From Eleginops maclovinus (Eukaryota; Chordata; Actinopteri; Perciformes; Eleginopidae), in contig NC_086349.1 in NCBI RefSeq assembly GCF_036324505.1, forward strand, positions 22,716,247-22,780,246: a stretch of DNA of 64,000 nucleotides, written 5' to 3'. A program made the translations under genes and the position numbers. Below the pieces are notes generated by a model. It saw nothing but the letters and a program-made list of their open reading frames with translations. It ran no database searches and was not told the DNA's origin. Of this stretch, positions 1-36,030 are shown one piece after another. Position 1 is the first letter of the stretch; each line of letters starts with the position of its first letter.

Positions 1-2639
1 CTTATCAGCTTTAATTTGCCCTCTTGTGTACTTGTTGCTGTATTAAACAGGAAAGACTTTGTTGCTCGCTAGTTTTTACCTTTCCCTTTTCGCTTGCTCT
101 AGTACTTCTAGCTAGTACTTCTAGCTCTTACTGTTAAGTTATGTTAAGTCTAACATCTTGAAGTACACTTAAGTCATATCTGCTTCAACAGCTTCAATGC
201 ATTTTTCTGCCTCTCACTGTTTCCTGAATAGCTCCGTGCTGTGCTCATGGCTTACAGTTTTAACGCCAATTAAGATGATTCCCTGGCAAACAAAGATAAG
301 AATAGACAAGGCCGAGTGTTTGTGTCATTGTTTGGAGACAGAAAGAGAACAAAAAAAGAAAGAAGGTAGTCAAAGTGACACACGCCTTAAACGGGACCAT
401 GAGATTTAAAGTGAAAGACGAGCGGCAAAGTCACAGCTGTGATCGTTTTGAAAGGAGCGTGAGACTAATTTGTCACTTTTTGCAGATTGAACATGAACAG
501 ATGGTCAGTTGATTTAAATGATCACTCTGTTTTATATAAACATTCCAGTGTTAAAGGGCAACTTAACCTTTTCGTAAACGTCTTACCAGTATCACTCTCC
601 GACTTTTGGGGAATGTGACCTATAAAATTTAAGGAATGTCCAACTTCTAAATGCAATTTAAAGTGTTGACGTTTTTAATGTTTCCCTGTGTGAATAAGTG
701 TTATGCTGGAATTGTAGGCAAGCATGGATGTATATTCGCTTCAGCAGAGACTGAACTAGAGCTGAAAGAAATCAATCAAATTCTAATTGTACTACGTATC
801 TTCTTGAAGTGTGACAAAAGCAAATATTTTCTAAGAATTGTCTCAAGTCAAACGTTATCCTTGTTTTTGTTAATTAAGCTTGAGTCTCCTTCTGGTACGA
901 TCAAAACATTAGTTTGTAACTCAATATTTTTTTCATATGGACTAATATGATAGCTAAATGTATATTTCAATGGATGACTAGCTGCTCATTTAGAATCTTC
1001 TCCAGCCAGACTGAATAGCAGCTCATTTCTTTGAATTGCAGTGTTGACGTGTGTTAATTAACGTCTGTTGTTTTGGCAATATGGCAACCATTTCTTTTCA
1101 GTTTTGTAAACCCAGCATCTGGCAGCTCAGAGCGCTCTCCGCTTGTTTATTCAAAGTTTAATATTATTAAATCTGTCGTGTGGGAAAATGTAACCAATTT
1201 CAACAGCTCTTTTCTTTAGCTCCCACACAATATACCTATGCATCAGATGAATGTTTTCAGGAAATATAAGAAGGAACGACACACACAAACAAAGACACAC
1301 ACACATGCTTCATAGTTTTATAGTTAGATAACCACCAATCAGGGATTTGCATGAACCAGGCCTTAATCACAATGCCTTTCTGCATCGTTTTACGTACAGC
1401 GAAGAACAACACTGAATAAAACAAATGGGATCATGGTAAACTGCTTGAAAGGTCTTCAGTGTTGATGTCAGCGTTATAATCTGCCAGTCTGTGATGTTTT
1501 ACACTGAGGGAGATGATGGGAAAAAGATCTAACACTGGTGATTCCAGTCCTGTTATCCTTCAATTTTCAACTTCTGTTTGAAGGGAAAATGTCCCATCTG
1601 TGTCCTTACCGAACACCAAATTTCAGTGTAGCTAGCAATGGCTGCTCTTCATCATCTCAGTCTGTAAGGATGAGAGCAAGATCCTGTTCTCACAGCCGTG
1701 CTTGGAGAATTAAACCAATAAGATATACAATCTTGTTTTGTGTCGCTGTGGCTCCCTCTCAAGCGATGGGCACATTTGAACACTGGGCTAAAAGTGAAGT
1801 TCCCAAATAAAACACTCGGTAGTAGGAATTTCTTTGAGGACAAAAAGTAGCTCGTCTCTCCCTTATCTCCCATGTTCTTTTACAGCCTTCTTTAAAAGCA
1901 TCAGGGGAAATCACTTTCAGCTGGTGTTGTTCAAGAATCTTCTCGCAGAAAAAAAATTATCTTGCTGGCAATTTGTTATTTTATCAACTGGGATTATGTG
2001 TTGATGTAAGAAACACAATTAAGTCCTTATCACACAACCTTAAATCGCACCATGGTGAATAACAAAGTAGAGTTTTGATTGTTTGTTCACATTAAAATGG
2101 ATCACATGTATCAGGCCTAAAAAGGCCACACAAAGAACTAAAACAGCCAATTAAGCCATGTCTTGGAAAACATTTTGGGGTAATTTCCAACACCAACTAA
2201 ACACTGCATGGGAGAATAAAAACGCCCAACTTAAGACCTGAAATCGAGGTATGCAAAAACAATAGAACATTCTGACTTGTGACATTTCACTTTCATCAAT
2301 GTGTCAGTTACATGTTTTCGTTTCACCGAGGCTTTGAGCTTAGAAGTGGTTTACATTTGTATTTGAAATGCAAAAAAGTTGTGTCTCTGTCAAACTAGGC
2401 AGTGCCTTTGATAAATTGATGTTTACCATCCTTCCACACGGATCATCGAGTGGAGCTTTCTTAACAGAAAGGCTCTTATTGCAGCTAAACTGCAATTTGA
2501 GATAAAAGGAGACAACATGAAAGAGCAACACTGCGAGTGGTTTGAACGGTGATTGTGTGTGTGATTGATCGATTTGTTATTATGTTGACACGAGGAAAAA
2601 TAAATTGTGAAATGAAGGTACGCTGTTGTCCGCACTACT

Positions 2640-2815
2640 GAAACGGAGATGGGGAGATTGATAGACAGACAGACAGCAGACGTCACAGTTTCTGAGCCTG
2701 ATTGCTTTTCGTAGCTGTAAATATAACTTGCAGAGGAAAATAAACTGAATTACCCTATCGGCAATACTGTATGTCATTGTGGTCATACCAATAAAGCTAT
2801 TTGTATTGAATTGAA
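2640..2815 (+). repeat. possible retroelement 3' end
   Basis: gtcataccaataaagctatttgtattgaattga resembles the common teleost LINE/SINE tail ending in repeats of attga. No coding remnant is attached. Confidence 0.35.
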
Positions 2816-3597
2816 ATCAGTTAATAAGCAGGCAGGCTAGTTAGCCCTGTTTCAGATTGAGAATACTGTGACATTAACCACAAACAAAGTGAACATAGAG
2901 TCAAATGGTCAGTACACACAAAGCATCATTTGAGATATTTGTCTTGTAGATCAAGTGTTATGGCTCCATATTGTTTGCAACATTTCACTGTCAGCCTGTA
3001 CTCTCATTTCACAACCAGAACACAAACAATACACAGACCCGAAGAGATATTAATGGTGTACACACCCCTGGAGCTTCCTTTTGAGGAAGATTCTATATTG
3101 CAGCAGTCATTGACGATTACATGTGGAAGGAACACTACAGAGACACAAGAAGTGGATGGAATCGTGTGCGTGAGTGCGTGTGACTGATTGATTAGTTACT
3201 TGGTTGACATGAGGAAAATATAATGGTGGCTTCGGATGCCTTCATGTTTACCATGTTCCTCAGGTACATACTAATCAGCAACACCTCACTTGCTAGAGGG
3301 AATTGTGTGATACATCTCCGCTATATATTTGAATTTATGAAAGGGTTTTTTAAGATAAGTAAGACTTGCTACACGTTAGGTAATTGTCTCATACTTTATG
3401 AATACATTTACATGTGATTATATAAACATTTCCCTTGGGGCTTTGCTTCCTACTCATATTGCCAGGAGTCATTAAGACCTGTCACTAATTGTAACTGTAG
3501 AAATACTGGTAATACTTAAATGAAGAAACACAATCCTGGTGGGTAGAGTAGTGTCAAAGAATTAATTCAATCTGTGATTATCCCTGAAGGTGAATTA

Positions 3598-3724
<127 letters not shown>

Positions 3725-6676
3725 TGCATGCTTGTTGTGTCCTCTCATGTGCTTATCAGCTACTCAAGTCTTTTTTCCTCTGGATTAAGTTCCGATAATG
3801 ATAATAAAGTGGGCTTTTGATTTCGATGTCTGTATAAGCATTGTGTGTGTGTGTTCATGTGTGTGTTCATGTGTGTGTGTGTGCTCTATTATTGTGACCG
3901 GTGGGACTGCAGAGGGAGAGGGATGAATGAGGAAACGGTGGAGCTTTACTCTCAATGAACAACTTCAAATTACTAGCCACTGAATCAACATCCAAACGGT
4001 TAATAGCCATTTATAAATGAGGCTCAATGGGATTAAAACTGGAAATTAAATGTTCAAATGTAATTGGGAAAATACCTACAGTAAGTGTAGTCTGTTTTGA
4101 GTTTAATGACTCCCATGATCAATGTACTAGGGAAGGTAATGCATGGTAATGGCATAGGTGTTGGCAAGACACAGGTTAAAGTTAGGTCGGGTGGTCACAG
4201 GATGCATATTGTGCTCCATTGCGGCCCTCTCAGACTCTCAGCAACCTGTTGTCCCATAGTTCAGGGGCAGATCAGGTAGAGCACCTACCCCTGACTGATT
4301 CAGTGCAAGTCTTACAAAAAGATGCTATTCCTTCAGATTTAATGGCCTTTTACATCCAGAGCATCCAACTTTATGGGAGTACAACACTCTGGCTGCCACA
4401 AAAACAAAAGGACAGCTCTGTAAGCATCCATGAGTTAATTCCTTAAGTGTGTATGGTTGAACTGTGATCATTGTAATCCTCACAAAACGTGCCTACACTT
4501 TGAATTTGCATCATCAGGATACATGTTCCGTAATCCTTCTTGCTCGACACCTTGAATCCTCCTCCTCAGCTAGGCAGAGATAATCGTACATCCTTTGGAT
4601 TGCTTTCAGAGACTCTTAAAGACCTTGAAGAATAGGGCTGACGATGTCACCAGAGGAGAACTGTGATAATAACACTGCAGCGGTACCTCTGCTGCAGCCG
4701 GGGACCGTGAATTGGATACTGTGATTGTCATCAAGTAAGGCTATTCTTCAGGAGCTCTTTCCTCCGAAGGCACACAGGGCTTTAAATTGGAGCAGGATAC
4801 AGATAATAAGTCCTTATGAATCTGTCATGAAAGCACAAAGGGAGGGATTGGATAAGGCTCAAAGAGACAAAGCAGAAAGAAAATGATTTATTGTGAAATG
4901 TATTTTTGTTCAGCAAACAATTGGGAGAATGTAAGACTTCTGCTCTCTAATGGGGCTTTAGGGGGACAGTTACCTTAGACTGTAAAAAAAATAATAGACT
5001 GACCTTGTTTTATTCTACTCTATACAACCCTTCGTCATTGAAGTCAAATAACAAATTTAAGGGCATGCCATGATCGTCTTTGGGAGAGCAGTTTTCATTG
5101 TCTGCTATCCACTCTAGCTAGTACTACATAAAACATGTATTAACATTTACTATTAATTGGTTCCTATACATTGTGACTATTTAAACCAAGGGATATATAA
5201 AACAACAATATCCTGCAAGGCTTTAAGGGGATTTGTAGCTTTCTATATGTAATATGGCTAATGGTAGATGGATCCGTCAAATAAGGGTGATACTTTGTTC
5301 TGGAGCTTTCGGCTGTAAGAAAAGATGCAATTTATTCAGTTGAATGCAGCTGATATCTCACATCAACCTCTTCTTATTCAATCATTAAAACAAACTAAAG
5401 TGGTTTAAGTGTTCAGAGTTATAACACAATATTTTCCACATTCGCAGCCGATTACGTTTTGCCAGATAATGAAAGCCTCTGCATCTACAAAGCTGAAAAG
5501 AAGTGTGGGGAAACTTTTTTCACTCTGATCACCTTGAACTCATCTTTGTGTCCAGGGTCAGTTCATTGTCTGCTTCAATGTGTCAGATGACAGTTGTATT
5601 TTGAAGTGTTTTTTGTGTTGTAAAGAGGCATTCGTCTGCAGCAAGAAGCCCTTTTTCTCAGAACACTGAAAAAAGACGTAGACTAAAGAGGAGATGATGG
5701 TTTTAGTCAGACACAAAGCTTGATGGATGAATTAAAGTGCTCCCTTTAATTCTAAGGATCTTATGCAGTGAACGCCGGTAGCATTCATAAGCAGTTCAGT
5801 TGTGTTTTTGTTCATAGGAGTCTTGATTGAACATGAGCTAACGGTTGCTCATCTTCATTTTGAAGATATTTCAAATGGGGCCGACTTTATGTTCTCAAGT
5901 TTAGTTGTTGATCCTTGAGAGGCTGTCAAGTTTCTTTGGTGCCAAAACGAGCCAAGTAGCTAATGCTTATATATTCCTGAATGAACAACGCAGGATACCA
6001 TCGTTCAGGACTTTTTCGTCGATGCAACTCGTGGTGAATACTGACATTTGCTGCTCAAATGCACATGTTATACATTTCACAATAACCCTGTTCTGACTAG
6101 GCTCAATGATATGGCCTCTAGAAAGACTATGAGTAGTGTTTGAATTTTTTACTCCCTTTGCTGCATCATTTATTTAGGTGTATTTTTTCCCCATTCTTTA
6201 TGTTTCGAGTACAGCTTCCCTGTTGTCTGTATGTTATATACACGCAAAAGGACTTATTTCTTTCAAAATGTCATGGATGATTACTTAGATATTCTACTTA
6301 GTAGTTTATCCATATGTTCTGCTATATTAAGCGATCCCTATTAAGTTGAGTATGTCCTGTTACACACACACACACACACATCTGTGCCAGTGTGCGACAG
6401 CTCTTTCAAGCCGACACTGTGCAGACCGGCAGTTTGTGAATAATTCAAAGTGATTATTAATATTTGAAACGGAACAGCACGGCAGATGAAAGACTCATCT
6501 GATCGACTCCTTTCATCCTTCTTCCTCCTCCCCGTTTAAATGGAGAGAAGAAGCGGGGTGAGAAATGGAGAAAAAGAGAAGTCTGTCAGAGATACACATG
6601 TAAAGAGAGGAAGAAAGGAACGAGGGGGACAGAAAATGAGCCTCTGATGGTACTGGTTTCAGTGAGTCGTAAGGAC

Positions 6677-6734
6677 CTACCTATAACTTGTGTGATTATT
6701 TCTGCTAAGAAAGGATCACACAAGTTATAGGTAG
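6677..6734. repeat. perfect 20-bp inverted repeat (hairpin)
   Basis: ctacctataacttgtgtgat (6677-6696) and its exact reverse complement (6715-6734) are separated by 18 bases. No transposon border or gene explains it. Confidence 0.8.
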
Positions 6735-9700
6735 CATGAAAGGCAGACATGATTTGAATTGGTGGAAGAAACACCTTGATATAATAATTGGTTCCTGGTC
6801 AAAAAGTAATCTTTTGTTAACAATACATAAAGATCACAATGCCAAACCATGACTTAACATTTTGTTCTCAATTAAAACCATCTTGCCCTCATATCCTGTA
6901 TTTCTGAACCTACGTTTTTTAATTTTCTTTAAATGCTATTAATATAAAAATATGCTTGTTTATTGCCTAACAAATTATGATAAGGATCTAAAATACAACA
7001 CCTTCCAACAAACCCACACTGTTTAGTCTCTTAAAATAATCTCTAAAAGTTTTCCGTCTTCTTGTAGATATGCATTATTAATAAATACCTAAATCTTGTC
7101 CATACACAATTATACACCATGAAGCTTTTCCTTATCTGCTATCAATGTGTTCATAGGCGTTATCCATTAAATGCATTTATTACAATTACAAACATCAGTG
7201 TCATTAACATGAAGATGAAAGGTGATATATAAAAAAAGGGAAAGATGCAGTCAAAGGGGGGAGAGTGAAACTTAACATAGATCACAGGCTCCGGGTTAGA
7301 AGTGAAATACAGAGGGATATTAAATTATTTGGGATCTGAGCAGAAAGCTGGCTGCTCTATCCTTGGGAAACAGAAAGAACGAATACAGTAGAGTTAAAAA
7401 AAAAGAAGATATGAATTAGGATTAGAATTAGCTAAAGGTTTTTTGACAAAAGGACAATTATAATTACTGTCCAGCTGGAAATAACAGGATTGCAAGTCGG
7501 TATGTTTGACGCATGTTTTTCAATTATGAAAAGCTCATCTTGGTACATTTGCTCACTGATTGTCCTGTAATTAAGTAGTGTTAGCTTACATCACACTCAT
7601 TTCAAAATGGGTTTTTATCTTCCCCAAAGTTTATTATTTTAGCTGAATTTCACTGGTCTCTGTCCAAACCGCTGGGAGCTTCAGCCATGCTGGTATTAGC
7701 CTGCAGATTGCATTTTGTTCAAAGGATAATACCGGTCTTTGTGTTTATATGAGGACCCGTATCATGAGAATTAGGGAGATATCTTTTGAATTAGCCGGCA
7801 AAGAGAGAAAACAGAGTAAGATAGGCATGAGGCAGTAAGCCCTTTTAATGAACGGCTCAATACTTCATGCTTTTGTTTTTAGAGAGCATGTGGTATTACT
7901 GAAATAAAGACAGCCTCTGAATGCTATCAGGCCTTAGTGAATCAGAAAGTGGAACATAGGACTGGGAATACTGCCTCCAGTTTACCAACAGATTGCTGAA
8001 GAAACGTAACATGACAGAAACAAAGAGCAGAAACATCAGGCTGCTGCTGAGCTTAAACCTGGCTGAGACCACTTTACCTCTTGGGGGGAAACAAAGAAAG
8101 ACCCAGGGAAAGGGAGTATAGTCAAGTCAAATCTGTTTCATTTATGAAGCCCCATACCCCAGATCATGCATTTGCCTCATGGTAGTTTTTGCAAGTTTTT
8201 TTATATACTGCATATAACATCGTCTTTCCTTTGAAAAACATCTCTAACCTACCAATCTTATAATCTTTTATGCCATGACTGTTTTCTGACAACACTCCTG
8301 CCCCCGAGAGGATGTGGTTTTAAAGACCTCATGACTTTTAGGAGAAAGCTTTTAAAAGTTGTTAGAACTGTTGTTGCCTTAAAGGTTTTTTTTTTTAAAT
8401 TGTGGTTGTTAATGTAAGACCAATAGAGTGTTGAAGAGATGAATCATTTCCATAGGCCAATCATCCCTCAACACAAAGCAATCCATTTTTTCCATTCGAT
8501 ATTGGAATCCTGCAACTGTGGCCAACAAAGGTTTATGATGTGATTAATTCCACATATTAACGCCCCTTCATAATTTTGCATAGGCACTGCGATCATCAGA
8601 AGTAAAAGGCTAACGTAACACTACAATCAAACTACAAAATAGTCGCATGGCTTCCCGTCACCACTTCTAAAGCTAAAGGCGGCTAATGTCGGCTTGATGA
8701 CATCTAGCATTCTCATTTAGCTACCTGTTAGCAACCATTTTTTTTACACAGAAAAGTAAACATTCATGCATAGGTTGTTTTGTCTCTGAGAGCAGGGACC
8801 CAGAAGCGCTAGTTCTATTGCTTTAATCAAAGGAGAACATGTGGAGTTGACTTCAGTTTACTATTTTTTCTCCTATTTATAGTTTTAATTGTGTCAACTC
8901 AAGCAATCACATACCTGCAGTTCCACAGTGTGTTTACCTGTCATGCAGATGTGACTTGGCTGTCGACGCTAAGTTAAGATGTTGGGTGTGTCTGTGACCT
9001 ACAGTACGGCAAAATAAGCAGCCTGTCTCATGCTATCTCATTTAGTCTGAGTGTTTCTATGATAACAAGTAGTCAAAAAAGAATTAGAGTGAGAGCTGAG
9101 GTATTAGCTGGCTGAAGGAGTGTTAGCGCAGTGGCACCAAGCAGAAAACCGGCTTTAAAGGATTTCTCAATATTTCATGCTTATTTTGGAGATGGTGGGA
9201 TTCGTTAAGTGCAAGCAGACAGTGAATGCTAACAAGACTGAGTCTAACAGATTAGTGTGCTACCGCTGCTTTTGAGGAATGTAAGTAATATGCACAGAGG
9301 GGGAGAGATCCGGGCTGACTGCTGTGCTCACACAGATGGAGCGGTTTGAATCCACAGCAACACTTTGATCCCGTCTCCGATTCTCTGTTTAATCCTTGAT
9401 GGGGTTTAGTTCAGATGAAAGTAATAAGGTAATGAATGAATTGATGAACATGAGTTCTTCTGAAGCCTGAGTTTTTGATCAAATCCTGCGTCAGTTACTC
9501 CTTTTTTTACATCACCTTTGTGACACCTTTATACACAGGGTCTCCTCACAAAGTCAAATTCATGGTATCAGTACACAAGTCTCTGCAAGCTGCTCATCAT
9601 GCAGTCTCTGGCTGAGGTGGTAAACCTAAATCAAAATATTTGATGGATGAGGATCAGATCCAGCTAGATTAAGCTAGAAAAACCGAACATGTTTGAGTTG

Positions 9701-11813
9701 GTTTTCAGCTATTTTTCTTGATCTTGGAACAATAAAAAAACCAAGCTCATGCGTGAGTACATTTATAAACACTTCCTGGCAACTAATTGAGCTGCAGCAA
9801 AATTGTCCTTGTCTTTGGCATGGCAAACACATTTTTCAAAACATGTAAGGATTATTCTTTATTCTTTTGCTTGTGTATTTCTCTGCTTTTTAAGGTGTGT
9901 TTTTGCAGAAAAGTGTTGTTCATCAATACTTATTTTTTATTCCTTTTCATTCTTTATATTTGAACGCTTTCCAGTGTTCATGAAATAAACAACACGTTTC
10001 TTTATGATCAAGAGAACACGATGATACAACTTCCTGCATGCTGTTACGACTGTACAGCTGCACAAAAGTTCCCCTCTTGAAGCTAAGTTAAAAGAACATA
10101 TGTGATCGTTTCCTATACATCTTTGTCGTATACACACGGTCCTTTATAGACTGTTTCTTAACTTTGCTCAGGGCTTGCCTTTCTGTCCTTTCTTCTTCTA
10201 GTATTCTCTTCTCTGCTGCTGCCTTTCCTGCCAGGAGCTTTTAACTCGTAATTTTAATGCAATCAAATCTTCGCTGCACGACAAAGAGGGAGAAAGAAAG
10301 GAAGGGAGTAAGAGGAAATTACATAGTCTAGGGAACAGGGCTGAATATTGGGAGGTAGCAAATGCCAATAGACATAGAGAGCATATCGCTCTCGAGCCGG
10401 AGAGACAGAAGGGCAGGAGACAAGAAAGACCTCACGACATATGAAGAGAGATGACAAGATGTTCTGAAGCCGAGAAAAAGACAGATTTAGAGGGGTCGGG
10501 TGGATTTGGCTTGGTCCCTCATGTAAAGAGGGGAGGGAAGACGGACAGATATGAAATATTCTCTGTGAAGAATCTCCTGCCAGCAAGTCTTCAGTATTCA
10601 GAGAGAAAAGGGGGATATACGTTGGGATGGAAAGAGCTGGAAGAGGAGAAGGACATGAAGCCATAAAGAGAAGTGGAGAATCAGAGGCGATGAGGCAAGA
10701 TATACTCACGATAAAAGAGAGAATAAAGAAGGAGATTTAGTTGGATAAGTGAAGGAGGTGGAAAAGGATATACAAGATGAAGAGAAAGGGTTCAAAAAGG
10801 AATTGAAACAGTGATGGGAGGTTAAGAAGAAGGACATAAACTGAACACAATTGAGGAGGTTTAGCAGGATGGGATGAAGGTAGGAGAGAAGTGGGAAAAG
10901 AAACACATAAAGAGACGAGGTAAAAAGCAAAAGAGCAGAAGATTCAGATTTGACTATTTTAAAAGGTTTTTTCTATACAAGTCAAATCAAATTGAAAGCA
11001 ACAGGTGCCTATACACACTCCTGTCCTTCTTATGCTGCCAATTCGACAATTGGTGTGGAATTTGCATATTCTTCAGTGTCTCTTAATTTTGATCTTTGAG
11101 TCTTAGATATGTTAGGCATCGAGTATCATAAAAGTATCTTATCTTAGGAAGTAATCTTTCTTACATGTGCAGATGCAATGCAGACAAAGGCAGGAAGGAT
11201 GAGAGCAATCATAAAGATAACAAGTGAAGAGCAGGAAAGATACAGAGAACTAAAAGTTAGGGGAAGGTTAATACAAGGGATGAAAGGATTACAGACTGAA
11301 AGAGACAGATGTGGAGACGCAAGGGAACAGATGAGAGAAGGACCTGAAAAAAGGGAAGGAGGTGTTGAGTACAGTGAACGTCTTCTAAAGTTTGAAATTG
11401 ATGGGGTGAGGGGGACGAGTATGAGAAAGAAAAAAAGGAGTCAAAGGGGAAGATGGATAAAAAAGAGGGAAAGAAATAAGGGGAGGTTTTCAGGAAAAAA
11501 CGAAAAGTGCTAAAGAGCCCGAGGCCAAACTATACGGGAGTGGGGGAGGAGTAGAGGGTGGAGGGGTGAGGCGGAAACATTTGACTGCAATGCGTTTTTG
11601 TGAAGTTTTTATTCAGGGCAGCTGAAGCAGAAAGTGGCAGCAAGATACAATCTACACACACTCACAAAATGAATGCCTCTTTTATTATCTATCTACATTT
11701 TTTAAAGTAAACCTGTTTTTACTTCAATTCAACATTCAGTTTTTAAGAGTCAGGTCAAATATTCTTCCCAACATAGTCCAAAGGCAGAAAGGAGAAACGT
11801 GTATCTATGTCTA

Positions 11814-11815
<2 letters not shown>

Positions 11816-11855
<40 letters not shown>
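11816..11855. repeat. (GT)n microsatellite, about 40 bp
   Basis: Pure GT run in the putative first oprl1 intron. Confidence 0.97.
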
Positions 11856-11858
<3 letters not shown>

Positions 11859-12867
11859 TGTATGATCCAAGAAACTATCACCCGAATTTCTTGTTTTTAT
11901 TTTAGCGAGACAAGATTGAATAAAATCCGGGGATCCCTCAGGGCAGCGCAGACTATGGACCATCAGACCCTTGAACACATAAAAGAGACAAACAAACAGA
12001 GTGGCAACAAAAACCACGGGGTTACATCAGACCGCTGCTGAGCCTTTACCCAACCAAAAAGAACTCACTTCAGGGGAAACGACACGTCAAGACAAAAGTC
12101 TGTCCAAAAAATCCACGTATCCCCTAGGATATCTTTTTTTAATTCCTGGGGGCACAGGATGAACCGTTTTCATATAACCAATGATCACTTAACCTTTCGA
12201 CTCGTCTAGTGCCACCAAAACAACACAACATGTTAAAGCAATTATAGCTCACTGGAAATCCTCTTGCTCTTTAAACCTTGAGTTTGAATAGATGCCTTAA
12301 GAGGTCTTTCAATGTTTTACCAATTACCTGATTTAGGAAGAGTCTTGTCGAGGTTACTTTAGTTGGCCGGATTTGAGAAATATTTGATCATTTGTTTTGT
12401 ACTTTTTACAACTAGGGAATCATTGCATGACTTTCTGGCGAGTGACGGTCTTGTGTGAACTTGTGGCAGTATCCTTTACTTATCATCTCATTTGAATATT
12501 ATAAAACGTAAAATGCAGAACTGAAAATAAAAGCCCAAAGTCACAATGTCTAACGAGCTGCTCGGATAGATCTACACCAGTAGTCAACGTTCATGGTAAC
12601 AATGTCCTCACTCTCCTTCAAGGTGATCTAGATAAAACAAACATAAATTTTAGCAGCATCACCTCACAAAGACACTCTGTGCATTGTAATGGCACGAAGC
12701 ACAGACCCAGGGTGTCTCTGTTGTGCAGACTGCAGACTGGACTTGGCTGCAGACGCTTGAATAAGGTGTTACATAAAATGTGTTTGTGACCTTCAGTAAG
12801 CGGCTTGTTACCATCTTTCTCATCTGACTGAACTTCTGTGTTTCTGTGCTTTTTTTTCTCCACACAG

Positions 12868-35869
<23,002 letters not shown>

Positions 35870-35974
35870 CTAGGCGTGGAGCTTCCCTTGGTTGGGGTAG
35901 ACCCCGAGCAAAGGGGAGAGAACCACGGGACAGGGAACTCCAACACAGAATTGACGCAGATAACAGCTCTCTAG
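35870..35974 (+). CDS. oprl1: oprl1 candidate stop-readthrough extension
   Basis: Directly after the TGA at 35867-35869 the same frame stays open for 34 codons to a TAG at 35972-35974. The junction is TGA CTA GG, the motif known to permit efficient readthrough in mammalian OPRL1, OPRK1, AQP4 and MAPK10. The extension begins LGVELPLVG and ends NTELTQITAL. As I recall, the mammalian OPRL1 extension ends in nearly the same residues; this is from memory. The last three residues, TAL, fit a class I PDZ-binding pattern, which is inference. Readthrough itself cannot be seen in DNA. Confidence 0.7.
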   Translation, partial: LGVELPLVGVDPEQRGENHGTGNSNTELTQITAL

Positions 35975-35983
35975 CGGCACGAG

Positions 35984-36030
35984 CCCCCCCGCCCCCCAAC
36001 TAGAAGACTGGCCTGGGGTGGGGGGGAGGG
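35984..36030 (+). promoter_or_regulatory. GC-only hairpin / potential G-quadruplex in oprl1 3'UTR
   Basis: C-rich 35984-35995 (seven C, G, four C) can pair with G-rich 36015-36026 (four G, T, seven G) as a 12-bp stem with one G-U pair and a 19-base loop. The G-rich arm, extended to 36030, also contains four runs of at least three G, so a quadruplex could compete with the stem. The stem starts 10 bases after the second in-frame stop. The structure is read from sequence; function is inferred. Confidence 0.5.

Noticed and set aside
10263..10709. 148-codon minus-strand frame
   Set aside because: It is the pyrimidine complement of a purine-rich tract; no homology recognised.
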